From Mimachlamys varia (Eukaryota; Mollusca; Bivalvia; Pectinida; Pectinidae): DNA of 64,000 nucleotides. The position numbers were made by a program, and so were the translations under genes. Positions 1 through 13,200 of the stretch are shown here, one piece after another. Below the pieces are notes generated by a model that was given only the letters and a program-made list of their open reading frames with translations, made no database searches and was not told the DNA's origin. Within the stretch, counting starts at the first letter, position 1. Each line of letters begins with the position of its first letter. The stretch lies in NCBI GenBank assembly GCA_947623455.1, contig OX392532.1, positions 25,766,792 to 25,830,791 on the forward strand, written 5' to 3'.

Positions 1-310
1 AAATGTACTAATTATCACAGTGATAATTTCTTAAATATAATTACAGCCCCTGGTAACCGATGGATTAAACGTTACGTCGTAGCGGATCTGTTTGATTTGT
101 ATGCCTACGTCAGGTTCTATAAATGTGGTCACGTTTCGTAACAATATCGAAACAATTATGGTACAACACACATCAATTTGCTTTGTCATCCTACTTTCTA
201 TGCATTGAATATCTTTTGGACAGTACAAACTTAGTTGTGAATGATGAATGCAAACTTTGACCTCAGTGTGACCTTGACCTTTGGTTACAGACAAAACAGT
301 TGTAGTTTAT
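1..310. other. Non-coding flank upstream of first visible exon
   Basis: AT-rich sequence with short open frames on both strands that show no splice sites, domain motif or coding bias. The missing first exon(s) of the VPS9 gene must lie upstream of position 1095. I could not find a convincing one here, so they are probably outside the window. Confidence 0.4.
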
Positions 311-716
311 GATTTCTACCACAATACCCTGTGTTATTCCAGTCTCAGACCATTGTATAAATATGCTGACTGTTGGATTAATATATGTTATACCACTAGT
401 GGTATATATATGACCTTCCAGACTTTTGATTGGTTGAGAAGGTGAACTTTGACCGGAAATCACGTGGTTCAATGTCACATGTGGATTGTTGACGTTGTCA
501 AACTTGGTGGGAATATATACGAGATGATGTGTTTTTGCGCAAAAAGTCCACAGTTCACTGCAGAAAACAACACTGCCACGTACTGTCGACTTAATATTGT
601 GGTAGAAAGAGGTCACACGACTCGTGGTTATTGGATATGGAATTTATTTCACTATGAATAACTTGAGTGAAATAAATTCCATATCCAACAACCACTAGTT
701 GTGTAACCTCTATATA
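311..716. mobile_element. MITE-like element, family A, copy 1
   Basis: The left end, reading TTTCTACCACAAT near 312, is inverted near 597-610 as ATTGTGGTAGAAA. It is followed by a long hairpin (about 633-688) whose arms contain GGATATGGAATTTATTTCAC and its complement. A diverged relative with the same TTTCTACCACAAT start, the same ATTTTGATTGGCTGA-type middle and the same TTGTGTAACCTCTAT end lies at 38303-38910. Two dispersed copies sharing order and ends suggest a non-autonomous DNA element. The superfamily is not clear. Confidence 0.5.
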
Positions 717-1094
717 TGCCATCTATCAGCCATTATACAAATATCCCTGATAGTCCATTGTGAGTCAGGCTTATCTTCTGTGAATGTGAGTCAGAAGTTA
801 AGACAATGAATTTTATCATTGTTTTCCATGTGACAGGTTGACTTTAATTTGCGCATACTGACTCTGAGGTAATATACATGAAAAAAATGTATTAGATTAT
901 TCTAATGAAATCTAGCATTAAAAACTTTGAAATCAAATGTCTCAAGTCTGCGACCCATCATGGATCTCCTTGATGTTGAGGTACAGCTAGATTTCAATTA
1001 TTAAGTTATGAGTTGTGCACAACATTTCAAATTTTCCTTGAATTGTTTCAGTACGGTTTAACACATGTATGTATAATAACTATTTTTTTTAAAG

Positions 1095-1200
1095 ACCGCC
1101 TTCCTGGATGTGTATGAGGCAGCCCAGGAGAGATGCTATACAGTATGTATACCACAGCAGTCTTCACTCAGTAACATCAACATCTCCAAAAAGTTTGTGG
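1095..1200 (+). CDS. VPS9 gene, visible exon 1 (residues 1-35)
   Basis: The acceptor is TTTAAAG and the donor is GTGG/GTAAGT. The exon enters at phase 0 and leaves at phase 1. It encodes AFLDVYEAAQERC and a QSSLSNINISKKF segment that resembles the beginning of ANKRD27. There is no suitable start codon in frame, so at least one upstream exon is missing. Confidence 0.75.
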
Positions 1201-4200
1201 GTAAGTTTTATTCAGGGGCCTAAAATTTTCAGGGGGTTAAATAGTTTTGTTTTAAAGGTTCTGAATGTAACTTAAAATCAATTGTCAGAAAGCAGCCGAT
1301 TTCAACGTAATTAGTGCCCAGGGCGCCTAAAATATTTGTTACAAATGAGGTGTTTTATAGGATTACAAAACTGAAGGTCTGGATGAAAAATGTCCTTATA
1401 AGTACAATGTATTGTTTCCAGAAATGGTAGTACAGTGTACCCTCGTTATACCGCCACCTTTCGTCCACAGCAATTATGGCGGTATAACGAGGGTGGCGAA
1501 TGGCGATAGTATCAAATTATGAAAATTATAACCATGAATTAAATTGCATAATAGATTTCATTTCCAAGATTTTATTAAAAACAAGCTTATTATTATATCG
1601 TCATATAGATCTACATTGGCACAAATTTATATCTGAAAATAGTTATTGATCTGCTTTTGCCGAATGCCATTCTAAATGGAACACTTAAGAGTTCCTCGAT
1701 CTCCAAAAACAGAACAATATGTCGTTATCGTCGTGGGAAATATATAGCGATTCAGGACGTTTGTATCTTAAAGGGTGTGGCGGATGGCGGTATGTGAGGG
1801 TGGCGAACTTAACGAGGGAATTATATAGGACAGAAATCCATTCTAGAGGTTTAGTAGGCGGTATGGGAGGGTGGCGGTAGATTCAGGTTGTGATAGGTCG
1901 AGGGTACACTGTATACTTACAATTATTCAAACTGCTATAAGTTTGTGTAATTTGACAATTAATTGACAATATTTATTATTTATTTCTGTTCGAACCGAAC
2001 ACAAATTTACTGTATCATTTTATACAATATTGAAATTGTGTCATATGATCATGATGATTAGTAGGGGCGTTCATAAAATGTCAATACCTCTGTAAAAGGA
2101 GAGCTTCAGGGGCCCTTATCGGAGAGGGACGCTGATTACAGCGAATATGGTATTTATATTTGGTAGGACAAAATTAGAAAATTATATGTCATGTCTTCAC
2201 ATACATATATACCTGAATTTGAAAAAAAAAAAAAAATAAAATGTGTTTCACTGTGTACATTAAGTTACATTTAGTACATATATATAATATACTAATGAAA
2301 AAGAAAAAGAACAGTTTTCGTGTTTCCATGATGTATTGCAAAATGTTTTTATTGATGAATTTTAGAGGAATTTGATAAATATTGAACCAAAAACAAACTT
2401 AAATTTGAATTTCTAGAAAAGCAAAGAAAATCTAGAAAAAAAGGGAATTATAAAATACATTTAACTAAAATTTACCTACATATTTAATATAATATTATTT
2501 GTATGTGTAGTGTCTACAAAATGTGTGTGCTGGTCTGTTGTTATCAGTTCATGGTCAAATACCAGCTGATTGTGCTATTGGTACAATATATTGAGATATT
2601 ATTGCAGTGAGTCATCACTCATTCAATAAATGTCTGGGGTCAGGGGTCAAGTTGTTGTGACATCAATGCAAATAATTCAGATCTGTTAGTATATTTATTG
2701 TTGATATGGCTACTAATGCATTTAAAACTTTTTTTTTGACATTGAGTTTTATTAAGTTGGTTTTGTGTCATTTATCTGTAATCTTAATTGTATGAGTTAC
2801 ATGTGGATTTTCAGCATGCAGTTTTTCCTATTGCAATATATAATGTATACATGTATCAAATATTAAAGGAACACATATTGCATTTCAACATGTCACATAA
2901 TAAATTCATTAAATTGAAAAGCATTTGATTTAAAGGCTTGAAGTGAACATTGGGTCCATGGCATATCTTTTGATAATTTGAGAAAATATTTGTCGTAGAA
3001 ATTTGGACAATATTATTTTAACACCAGGCATGTTTTATTTGGGTTACCTGGTATGGTAATTCAGCCTTTACATTATACAGTATAACCAGTCAAAACCAGA
3101 AGTTACCAGGTCCAAATTCTTTTGCTGGTTTATACAGATGTCCAGATTAGACACGACAGTTTAGACATGTTTATACTGTATTGCTTAATAATGATTTCAT
3201 AGCTGGATTTAACCTCCAAAAATACGAGGTAAAAAAAGTAGTGGAATATATATATACTTATTCAAAACCCTATTGGGATATACATGTAACCTGCAAATTG
3301 CCACACATATACTGCAGTACCCCCTGTGTGTTGGTGAACAATGTCTCCATACAGTCATGCTTGAATGATTCGTCTTAATTTTCTATACATTTGACATGCT
3401 CTCTTTTTTTTCAGAAACTCACATTTTGAGGCCATCGCCATATTTCCAAAGGTACAGTATCATTTACTTGTCTTTATTCAGGGCTTTATCACCCCTCCTT
3501 TTGGGTCCGTTAAACGAACCCATTCACATTGACAAAAGGTGTGATTTTTCCCAATTTTCCTCTTAAAAATTCCCAATTCAAATGCTTGAAATTTTCTTCC
3601 CATATTTGATCCTAGGGTCCGATTCCAAAATCCCCTGATAAAGCCCTTACATATCTATAGGGGAAAGGGGTACACTAGAATCAGCTTGTCTATGTATGTA
3701 TGTAGTCTTTATTAATCTCCAACCAGAAACTAGAGGGGACTATAGTTTTGTGATGTGTGTGTGTGTATGTGTCCATCCGTCCGTCTTAATCCACTATCTT
3801 GTCCAGGCTCTATCTCATAGAGTATGGGATCAGCTTGGTGAGATAGTATGTCTTGTATCAAAAGTAGGTTACTATATAGTATACTATATGTGACCTACAT
3901 TTTCACCTTTGACTTGAGGAAAACGTTTTTCTGGGTTCTATTCCCTACACTACTCAGTACTTGTCACTGGAACTTCATACTTGAGACATGGTGAAGCAGT
4001 GTGCCATGTATCTAAAGTAGGTCTCTGTGACCTACATTTTCACCTTTGACCTTTTTGAAAGAAAAAGTTTGGACAGGCTCTATCTCCTACACTAATTCCC
4101 ATTGTAACGTCATACTTGGATTATGGGTTAACCATGGTGAGGCAATCACATTCATTGGGATACCCTAGTTCCCAAAATATTTTTAATGTAGTGGCAGTAC

Positions 4201-7200
4201 TTAAAAGTGTTGTGCCCCCTGAAATAATTTTTAGCTCACCTGGCCCGAAGGGCCAAGTGAGCTTATGTGATGGTGCAGCGTCCGTCCGTCCGTCCGTCCT
4301 GCGTCCGTCAACTTTTTCCTTTAAACGACTTCTTCTAAAATACTGAAAGGCCCAGGGACATGAAATTTGGCTGGTAGATATCTTGGAAGGAGCTGAACAA
4401 AGTTTGCGAAAAAAAATCACTTTGACCTAATTTCAAGGTCACCGGGGTCAAAAATGTCGAAACCTTCAAACAACTTCTTCTAAAATACCGTCAGGCATAG
4501 AGACTTCATATTTGACCAGAAGCTTCCTTGGAAGAAGCCAAATAAAGTTTGCGAAAAGAAACGACCTTGACCAATATTCAAGGTCACAGTGAGGTAAAAT
4601 CTATTTTAAACTTTAAACGACTTCTTCTGAAATACCAAAAGCCCTGGAAGCATGATATTTGGCTGAAAGGTTCCTTGGATGAAGCCCGACAAAGTTTGCG
4701 AAAAGAAATGACCTTGACCTATATTCAAGGTCACAGGGGTCAAATCTGTTAAAACCTTTAAACGACTTCTTCTGAAATACCAAAAGCCCTGGAAGCATGA
4801 TATTTGACTGAAAGGTTCCTTGGATGAAGCCTGACAAAGTTTGCGAAAAGAAATGACCTTGACTTATATTCAAGGTCACAGGGGTCAAATCTGTTAAAAC
4901 CTTTAAACGACTTCTTCTGAAATACCAAAAGCCCTAGAAGCATGATATTTGACTGAAAGGTTCCTTGGATAAAGCCCGACAAAGTTTGCGAAAAGAAATG
5001 ACCTTGATTCATATTCAAGGTCACAAGGGTCAAATCTGTTGAAACCTTCAAACGACTTCTTCTGAAATACCAAAAGCCCTAGAAGAATGATATTTGGCTG
5101 AAAGGTTCCTTGGATGGAGCACGACAAAATTTGCGAAAAGAAATGACCTTGACCTATATTCAAGGTCACAGGGGTCAAATCTGTGAAAACCTTTAAACGA
5201 CTTCTTCTGAAATACCAAAAGCCCTGGAAGCATGATATTTGGCTGAAAGGTTCCTTGGATGAAGCCTGACAAAGTTTGCGAAAAGAAATGACCTTGACTT
5301 ATATTCAAGGTCACAAGGGTCAAATCTGTTAAAACCTTTAAACAACTTCTTCTGAAATACAAAAAGCCCTAGACGCATGATATTTGACTGAAAGGTTCCT
5401 TGGATGAAGCCTGACAAAGTTTGCGAAAAGAAATGACCTTGACCTATATTCAAGGTCACAGCGGTCAAATCTGTTTAAACATTCAAACGACTTCTTCTGA
5501 AGTACCAAAAGCCCTAGAAACATGGTATTTGGCTGAAAGGTTTCTTGGATGAAGCCCGACAAAGTTTGCGAAAAGAAATGACCTTGACCTATATTCAAGG
5601 TCACAGGGGTCAAATCTGGTAAAACCTTCAAACGAATTCTTCTGAAATACCAAAAGCCCTAGAAGCATGATATTTGGCTGAAAGGTTCCTTGGATGAAGC
5701 ACGACAAAGTTTGCGAAAAGAAATGACCTTGACCTATATTCAAGGTCACAGGGGTCAAATCTGTGAAAACCTTTAAACGACTTCTTCTGAAATACCAAAA
5801 GCCCTAGAAGCAAGATATTTGGCTGAAAGGTTCCTTGGATGACGCCCGACAAAGTTTGCGAAAAGAAATGACCTTGACCTATATTCAAGGTTACAGGGGT
5901 CAAATTTGTTAAAACCTTTAAACGACTTCTTCTTAATCAGTGGTTAAAAGCTTTGAGCGACTTATTCTGATAAACCGAAATGCCTAGAGATATGATATTT
6001 GTCTTGTAGCGTCTTGGGATGAAGCCAAACAAAATTTGAAAATGAAAATGATGTTGTCTTATAAGGTCACAGGGGTAAAATATGTTTAAATCTTAAGATG
6101 TTCTTCTGAATGTCTTACAGTAAAATATTTTAAGGGGACTTTAGGGCTACACTATAAAATAAGTCAGAGATTGATACCAGGTGAGCGATGCAGGCCCATT
6201 GGGCCTCTTGTTGTATTTCAGATTACATGTATTTAAAGAAAATAATTTTCTTATATGTAAAAGAACATTGCAAAATTTTGACTTGTTATCCGTCTGCTCA
6301 GTTTTGTAGAAGCATATGGTAGTAGTGCCTCTTGAAATGATCTAGTTTTTTAACCTTTTTAAGACAATTATGTCCCTTTGGCTACAAAATTGGACACATT
6401 CAATTTCTTTGGAACTACTTCTGACAGTATGTATACCATGCAGAGAAATCAACCATCCCTCTTTTGGCCTAATCCTTACAACTTTTATTTTCAAGAATGC
6501 AAAATACGCCTTACGATTTTGTTTATTTACTTATGAGAACCAGTGCTTCGGTTTATCATTAATGATATTGAATTAAAATTGTGCTATTGACAATAAAGGT
6601 ACAGTAAAGTTTATAAAAGTTCAAGAAGCCAGCCGTACAAAACATTGGATACAAAATTTAAATTTGAAAACACAGAATGAATTTCTTAACATGATGTATA
6701 AAGGTGTTGGTTGGTATCCTGTCCCCCTACCCCACAACACACACACCCTTTCCTCCCCACTGCCACCTTTGGGACAGCATCTAGTTAAAATTATCAATAG
6801 AGATTTTTGAAATTGATCTTGTTCTTTATAAGTTAACATCAATGAATATTTAGGTAGCCGCACCATTTTGGCTATTTTTTTGCAGTGAATATCTGACCCT
6901 GAAGTCGAGTGACAGAATCGTTCATCTAGAAGAAAATGGGAAGGAACTTCGAACTGGTGATGGTAAGGTGTCTGTTACGAATTACATTGTCTGACCAAGT
7001 CATATCTTACCATCTAATAGTGTAACAAAATACATTGTCTGACCAAGTCATATCTCACCATCTAATAGTGTAACAAAATACATTGTCTGACCAAGTCATA
7101 TCTCACCATCTAATAGTGTAACAAAATACATAAATAATTGTGTCTATAAATGATCCTACCAGTACAGAACAACTGAACAATATGTCTTTACATACCCACA

Positions 7201-10200
7201 ACACAATGGTATAGCATGTATGTCAGTAACACCTCTACCCATATAACATTGAGTTTATGCTGTTCTGTAAGTGCAATATTTAAGTAAACTTTAATAGGGA
7301 TACCAGAATCGGCAGACAAATTCTACAGATATGACCATTAATATCAAAATTTAATATTCTTGGTCTCAGTGACCTTAAACTTTCCATTCCACTAACTCAT
7401 AGTATTATTGTATAACCAGGTACACTATCTGGTATAATATAAACTGTAAAGTAACAAGTTCATTATGCATTTTTTTTTCTAATTCTTTTTTGTGCTTAAA
7501 ATAGACTTGGGCTTTATTACCGAATATTCTTGATTTTAAAATGTGCTACTCACTGTTTTCAGGATTTTCCTGTCCATGTAAAGTGAAGATACTAAGTGAA
7601 GAATTAGGTTATAATAAGGTAAGTTGAAGTTCATTGCTTGACATCATTACCCAGAGTATACATAGACATATAGCCTGACGCCAGAGTGTTCTGTTCTTAT
7701 CCGTCATGCTTTCCACTAATATATTGCAACACCCTACCAATTTGTGTGATGTTGGATAAGACAGGTCAATCTGACCAATATGTTGTGTCACACAGGATGT
7801 CAGATTAGACAGGTTAATCTGACAAGCTTGTTGTGTCCAATAGGGTGTCAGATTAGACAGGTTAATCTGACAGTATGTTGTGTCCAACAGGGTGTCAGAT
7901 TAGACAGGTTAATCTGACAGTATGTTGTGTCCAACAGGGTGTCAGATTAGACAGGTTAATCTGACAGTATGTTGTGTCCAACAGGGTGTCTGATAAGACA
8001 GGTTAATCTGACAGTATGTTGTGTCCAACAGGGTGTCAGATTAGACAGGTTAATCTGACAGTATGTTGTGTCCAACAGGGTGTCAGATTAGACAGGTTAA
8101 TCCGACAAATATGTTGTGTCCAACAGAATGTCAGATTAAACAGGTTAATCTGACCAGTGTGTTGTGTCCAACAGGGTGTCAGATTAGACAGGTTAATCTG
8201 ACCAGTATGTTGTATCCAACAGGATGTCAGATTAGACAGTATAATCTGACAGTATGTTGTGTCAAACAGGGTGTCAGATTAGACAGGTCAATCCGACAAA
8301 TATGTTGTGTCCAACAGAATGTCAGATTAAACAGGTTAATCTGACCAGTGTGTTGTGTCCAACAGGGTGTCAGATTAGACAGGTTAATCTGATCAGTGTG
8401 TTGTGTCCAACAGGGTGTCAGATTAGAACGGTTATTATGACCAGTATGTTGTGTCCAACAGTGTCAGATTAGACATGTTAATCTGGCCAGTATGTTGTGT
8501 CCAACAGGGTGTCAGATTAGACAGGTTAATCTGACAGTATGTTGTGTCCAACAGGGTGTCAGATTAGACAGGTTAATCTGACAGTATGTTGGGTCCAACA
8601 GGGTGTCAGATTAGACAGGTTAATCTGACCAGTATGTTGTGTCCAACAGGGTGTCAGATTAGACAGTATAATCTGGCCAGTATGTTGTGTCCAACAGGGT
8701 GTCAGATTAGACAGGTCAATCCGACAAATATGTTGTGTCCAACAGAATGTCAGATTAAACAGGTTAATCTGACCAGTGTGTTGTGTCCAACAGGGTGTCA
8801 GATTAGACAGGTTAATCTGACAGTATGTTGTGTCCAACAGGGTGTCAGATTAGACAGGTTAACCTGACCAGTATGTTGTGTCCAACAGGGTGTCCGATTA
8901 GACAGGTTAATCTGACAGTATGTTGTGTCCAACAGGGTGTCAGATTAGACAGGTTAATCTGACAGTATGTTGTGTCCAACAGGGTGTCAGATTAGACAGG
9001 TTAATCTGACAGTATGTTGTGTCCAACAGGGTGTCAGATTAGACAGGTCAATCCGACAAATATGTTGTGTCCAACAGAATGTCAGATTAAACAGGTTAAT
9101 CTGACCAGTGTGTTGTGTCCAACAGGGTGTCAGATTAGACAGGTTAATCTGACCAGTGTGCTGTGTCCAACAGGGTGTCAGATTAGAACGGTTATTATGA
9201 CCAGTATGTTGTGTCCAACAGGGTGTCAGATTAGACAGGTTAATCTGGCCAGTATGTTGTGTCCCACAGGGTGTCAGATTAGACAGGTTAAACTGACCAA
9301 TACATGTTTTGTCCAACAGGGGTCATATTAGACAGGTTAATCTGACCAGTATATTGTGTCCAACAGGGTTCAGATTAGACAGGTTTATCTGACCAGTGTG
9401 CTGTGTCCAACAGGGTGTCAGATTAGAACGGTTATTATGACCAGTATGTTGTGTCCAACAGGGTGTCAGATTAGACAGGTTAATCTGGCCAGTATGTTGT
9501 GTCCCAGAGGGTGTCAGATTAGACAGGTTAAACTGACCAATACATGTTGTGTCCAACAGGGTGTCAGATTAGACCGGTTAATCTGACCAATACATGTTGT
9601 CCAACAGGGTGTCAGATTAGACAGTTCTATCTGAATAATATTGTGTGCCATGGGGTGTCTGATAAGAGAATTTAATCTGACCAGTATGTTGTGTGGTACA
9701 AGATATTTTACTAGACAAGCTTCACATATACTTATTATTTTGCAATGCTAGGGTTCACTATCAAGACTTTTTAGCTCACCTGGCCCGAAGGGCCAAGTGA
9801 GCTTATGTGATGGTGCAGCGTCCGTCGTCCGTCCGTCCGTTTGTCCGTCCGTCGTCCGTCCGTCTGAAATACCAAAAGCCCTAGAAGCATGATATTTGGC
9901 TGAAAGGTTCCTTGGATGAAGCCCGACAAAGTTTGCGAAAAGAAATGACCTTGACTTATATTCAAGGTCACAGGGGTCAAATCTGTTAAAACCTTTAAAC
10001 GACTTCTTCTGAAATACCAAGAGCCCTAGAAGCATGATATTTGGCTGAAAGGTTCCTTGGATGAAGCCGGACAAAGTTTGCGAAAAGAAATGACCTTGAC
10101 TTATATTCAAGGTCACAGGGGTCAAATCTGTTAAAACCTTTAAACGACTTCTTCTGAAATACCAAAAGCCCTAGAAGCATGATATTTGGCTGAAAGGTTC

Positions 10201-13200
10201 CTTGGATGAAGCCGGACAAAGTTTGCGAAAAGAAATGACCTTGACTTATATTCAAGGTCACAGGGGTCAAATCTGTTAAAACCTTTAAACGACTTCTTCT
10301 GAAATACCAAAAGCCCTAGAAGCATGATATTTAACTGAAAGGTTCCTTGGATGAAGCCGGACAAAGTTTGCGAAAAGAAATGGCCTTGACGTATATTCAA
10401 GGTCACAGGAGTCAAATCTGTTAAAACCTTTAAACGACTTCTTCTGAAATACCAAAAGCCCTAGAAGCATGATATTTGGCTGAAAGGTTCCTTGGATGAA
10501 GCCAAACAAAGTTTGCGAAAAGAAATGACCTTGACTTATATTCAAGGTCACCGGGGTCAAATCTGTTAAAACCTTTAAACGACTTCTTCTGAAATACCAA
10601 GAGCCCTAGAAGCATGATATTTAGCTGAAAGGTTCCTTGGATGAAGCCCAACAAAGTTTGCGAAAAGAAATGACCTTGACTTATATTCAAGGTCACAGGG
10701 GTCAAATCTGTTAAAACCTTTAAACGACTTCTTCTGAAATACCAAAAGCCTTAGAAGCATGAAATTTGGCTGAAAGGTTCCTTGGATGAAGCCCGACAAA
10801 GTTTGCGAAAAGAAATGACCTTGACCTTAATTCAAGGTCACATGAGTCAAATCTGTTAAAACCTTTAAACGACTTCTTCTGAAATACCAAAAGTCCTAGA
10901 AGCATGATATTTGGCTGAAAGGTTCCTTGGATGAAGCCGGACAAAGTTTGCGAAAAGAAATGACCTTGACCTATATTCAAGGTCACAGGAGTCAAATCTG
11001 TTAAAACCTTTAAACGACTTCTCCTGAAATACCAAAAGCCCTAGAAGCATGATATTTGGCTGAAAGGTTCCTTGGATGAAGCCGGACAAAGTTTGCGAAA
11101 AGAAATGACCTTGACCTATATTCAAGGTCACAGGGGTCAAATCTGTTAAAACCTTTAAACGACTTCTTCTGAAATACCAAAAGCCCTAGAAGCATGATAT
11201 TTGGCTGAAAAGTTCCTTGGATGAAGCCGGACAAAGTTTGCGAAAAGAAATGGCCTTGACGTATATTCAAGGTCACAGGAGTCAAATCTGTTAAAACCTT
11301 TAAACGACTTCTTCTGAAATACCAAAAGCCCTAGAAGCATGATATTTGGCTGAAAGGTTCCTTGGATGAAGCCAGACAAAGTTTGCGAAAAGAAATGACC
11401 TTGACTTATATTGAAGGTCACAGGGGTCAAATCTGTTAAAACTTTTTAAACGACTTCTTCTGAAATACCAAGAGCCCTAGAAGCATGATATTTGGCTGAA
11501 AGGTTCCTTGGATGAAGCCGGACAAAGTTTGCGAAAAAAAATGGCCTTGACGTATATTCAAGGTCACAGGAGTCAAATCTGTTAAAACCTTTAAACGACT
11601 TCTTCTGAAATACCAAAAGCCCTAGAAGCATGATATTTGGCTGAAAGGTTCCTTGGATGAAGCCCGACAAAGTTTGCGAAAAGAAATGACCTTGACCTTT
11701 ATTCAAGGTCACAGGGGTCAAATCTGTTAAAACCTTTAAACGACTTCTTCTGAAATACCAAAAGCCCTAGAAGCATGATATCTGGCTGAAAGGTTCCTTG
11801 GATGAAGCCCGACAAAGTTTGTGAAAAGAAATGACCTTGACCTTTATTCAAGGTCACAGGGGTCAAATCTGTTAAAACCTTTAAACGACTTCTTCTGAAA
11901 TACCAAAAGCCCTAGAAGCATGATATTTGGCTGAAAGGTTCCTTGGATGAAGCCGGACAAAGTTTGTGAAAAGAAATGACCTTGACCTATATTCAAAGTC
12001 ACAGGGGTCAAATCTTTTAAAACCTTTAAACGACTTCTCCTGAAATACCAAAAGCCCTAGAAGCATGATATTTGGCTGAAAGGTTCCTTGGATGAAGCCA
12101 AACAAAATTTGAAAATGAAAATGATGTTGTCTTATAAGGTCACAGGGGTAAAATATGTTTAAATCTTAAGATGTTCTTCTAAATGTCTTACATTAAAAGA
12201 TTTTAGGGGACTTTAGGGTTACACTATAATATAAGTCAGAGATTGATACCAGGTGAGCGATGCAGGCCCATTGGGCCTCTTGTTACAACACATATCCTAT
12301 AAGGAGACTGTAAAAGATTGGGCTATCAGTGAATATGCCACTCAGTAATGATGCCTTGCATTGAACCTGTAACGAAAATATGGCTATTATGATTGTTTGT
12401 CATTCGTTTAACCTTCACAGAGACATTTCAGAATAAACATTTCACAGCAGGAACATTCTGAATTACAAAATTTCAGGAAATATTGAAATAATTTCATCCT
12501 GAATATTGTTTATTTCTTAATTAGGACTACAAGCCATTCAAAATCCTGGTGATAGAAAAACCACTGGATACCTTTTACCAGGTGACGTCTGCACAGGTAA
12601 GAGGGGGTCATTATAGAAAGTGGTCGTTTTAGACAGGTGCTTGGTCAGTGTAGACAGATTATCGCTTATGACAGGTTGCTATTTTAAACACAAAAGCAGT
12701 TGTGTAAATTGTATTGTGCACTGAGACCTCAGTCTGTTTCTTCTAACTTACCTAGAAAAAGTGGAACGATAATTTGAAAACAGATCATGGATCATTTTCT
12801 TGATACATCTTGTGAATGGATATATATGTGATAAGTGTAACTGGTTTGGTACCAGGTGTGTATATGTATTTACATGTATATAAACTATTAAAGTCAAACA
12901 GTGTCTTGAGAAATTTTTGCCATCAGTAAAAATCCATTTAAATTCCAATATCAAACTCTCCTATCAAATAATTTCTTTGTATATGATGTTGTTAACAAAT
13001 ATTTCCTGTTTTGATAAATTTTCCCTTATAAAGAAGGGGAAAAGGGGCGGAAATTTTCCTTTGTTTTAATATAAATTAAATATGCGTTATGTTGACTAAT
13101 TGCAGGCAAGGGATCGAAAAATAAGTGAAAGAATTTTAGACAAGGACAATGCTTTGTCAGTTTCAGAGTAAGTAGAACTTGTAGCATTTACTTTGATCCC

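Noticed and set aside
7609..9586. Cys-containing repeat peptides (MLCPTGCQIRQVNLTS) on the plus strand and WTQHTGQINLSNLTPC on the minus strand
   Set aside because: Both strands are open through the same 48-bp units, and interspersed 47-bp units break the frame. This indicates a non-coding minisatellite.
4613..12105. Dozens of overlapping minus-strand frames of 91 codons (MTPVTLNIGQGHFFSQTL...)
   Set aside because: They repeat every 145 bp with the tandem core of the transposon and run into one another out of frame. They are by-products of the repeat.
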